Origin: Algoriphagus lutimaris
GTDB taxonomy: Bacteria > Bacteroidota > Bacteroidia > Cytophagales > Cyclobacteriaceae
NCBI RefSeq assembly: GCF_017051705.1
Contig: NZ_JAFIDJ010000002.1
Location: 330,384-394,383 of the forward strand
Direction: 5' to 3'
Length of the DNA stretch: 64,000 nt
The notes beneath the pieces were generated by a model. That model was not told where the DNA came from, did no database searches, and worked only from the letters and a program-made list of their open reading frames with translations. The position numbers were made by a program, and so were the translations under genes. Positions 63,468 to 64,000 of this stretch are shown here, piece by piece; position 1 is the stretch's first letter, and every line of letters begins with the position of its first letter.

Positions 63468-64000
63468 ATCGATTCCGTGTCAGAGTATACAAATCGTATC
63501 AGGTTCTCATTATCTTCCCAAGTTCCGTTTTCCGCAAATTCAATAGCCTCTTGGATCTGTGCATCCACTGCTTTTTCGATTTCGGTAATTTTCTTGGCTG
63601 TAATGAGTTTTCCCTTCAGTAAAAATTCCTGAAACTTTGGAATTGGATCTTTCTTTTTCCACTCCTCCACTTCTGATTTTTCTCTATATAATTCAGCATC
63701 AAACATCGAATGCGCTCGAAATCGATAAGTGTTGCAAACCAGAAAATAAGGCTTCCCTTTTTCCTTGATCATCTTTACCGCTTTATCAGCTGCTTCCATC
63801 ACCGCCAAAAGATCCATCCCATCTACTGCTGCAGATTCAATTCCATATGCGGGGCCTTTCTTCTCCAACTGCTGTACGGAATGTGTTAATTTGATTGCAG
63901 TACCCATTGCGTACTGGTTGTTTTCACAAACAAAGAGTGTTGGAACCTGCCATAATGCGGCTAGATTCATCGATTCATGAAACTCCCCTTCTGCTGCTGC
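63464..64000 (-). CDS. 2-oxo acid dehydrogenase E1, alpha subunit (partial)
   Basis: The C-terminal 178 residues are visible; the frame runs off the window end. It begins inside the ThDP motif with [20 protein letters not shown], which is the usual middle of E1 alpha, so the ATG at 63970 is internal. Further on are [24 protein letters not shown] and the phosphorylation-loop counterpart [16 protein letters not shown]. First gene seen of the operon; its promoter lies beyond the window. Confidence 0.93.
   Translation of the reverse strand, partial: AAAEGEFHESMNLAALWQVPTLFVCENNQYAMGTAIKLTHSVQQLEKKGPAYGIESAAVDGMDLLAVMEAADKAVKMIKEKGKPYFLVCNTYRFRAHSMFDAELYREKSEVEEWKKKDPIPKFQEFLLKGKLITAKKITEIEKAVDAQIQEAIEFAENGTWEDNENLIRFVYSDTESI

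Noticed and set aside
63464-63970. A complete short gene starting with ATG at 63970
   Set aside because: The residues upstream ([10 protein letters not shown]) belong to the ThDP motif of E1 alpha, so the ATG is internal to a longer gene cut by the window end.

Overview
The window looks like a contiguous chromosome segment of a Bacteroidota bacterium, most likely order Cytophagales, family Cyclobacteriaceae (Algoriphagus-like). The evidence is moderate to low G+C, a fused SecDF, an outer-membrane beta-barrel protein with an N-terminal carboxypeptidase-like domain, a bacillithiol-type YtxJ, a eukaryote-like kynurenine branch, lipoproteins typical of the phylum, weak Shine-Dalgarno sites and many TAnnTTTG -7 boxes close to start codons. 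I see no phage, insertion sequence, integrase, CRISPR array, rRNA or tRNA. Genus assignment is inference.

Layout. 1-6.1 kb: 3'-truncated outer-membrane beta-barrel protein (minus strand), YtxJ, a DUF4403 lipoprotein, a HEAT-like protein and an unusual LGFP-repeat metalloprotease. 6.1-15.1 kb: acetate module (exonuclease, cNMP/CBS/DUF294 protein, acetyl-CoA synthetase, sodium:solute symporter and its DUF4212 small subunit), then a ZIP transporter and ApbE. 15.2-28.3 kb: ruvB, alcohol dehydrogenase, the oxidative pentose phosphate genes (pgl, zwf and divergent gnd), a broken four-helix-bundle gene, a LOG protein, rdgB, udk and secDF.

28.4-34.2 kb is the most interesting part. Four tandem paralogous seven-helix membrane proteins are interspersed with two paralogous small soluble proteins ending in a CPYxC motif, followed by a histidine kinase without a sensor domain (its start overlaps the last membrane gene) and a LuxR-type response regulator. 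I do not recognise this as a described system. The simplest reading is a two-component system whose sensory input is a family of separate seven-helix proteins.

34.2-46.3 kb: an oxidoreductase, a tiny secreted peptide gene, glyS, a lipoprotein, a carotenoid-type desaturase, recX, and the run tpiA-prmA-(small membrane protein)-recJ-lptB-GH3. 46.3-49.6 kb: kynurenine operon (3-hydroxyanthranilate dioxygenase, kynureninase, kynurenine monooxygenase), which makes the precursor of quinolinate and NAD. 49.7-60.6 kb: dipeptidase, a thiamine-pyrophosphokinase-like protein, prmC, a decayed outer-membrane protein pseudogene, an RNA methyltransferase, an ABA4-like protein, guaB, an acetyltransferase, coaX, an M23 peptidase, a threonine/serine dehydratase and a lipoprotein. 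61-64 kb: a tightly overlapping operon of E1 alpha (cut by the window end), E1 beta, E2 and an acyl carrier protein.

Several annotated starts were moved downstream of the longest reading frame, because the longer frame began with GTG or TTG or ran through a promoter-like box. These choices are stated in each entry.
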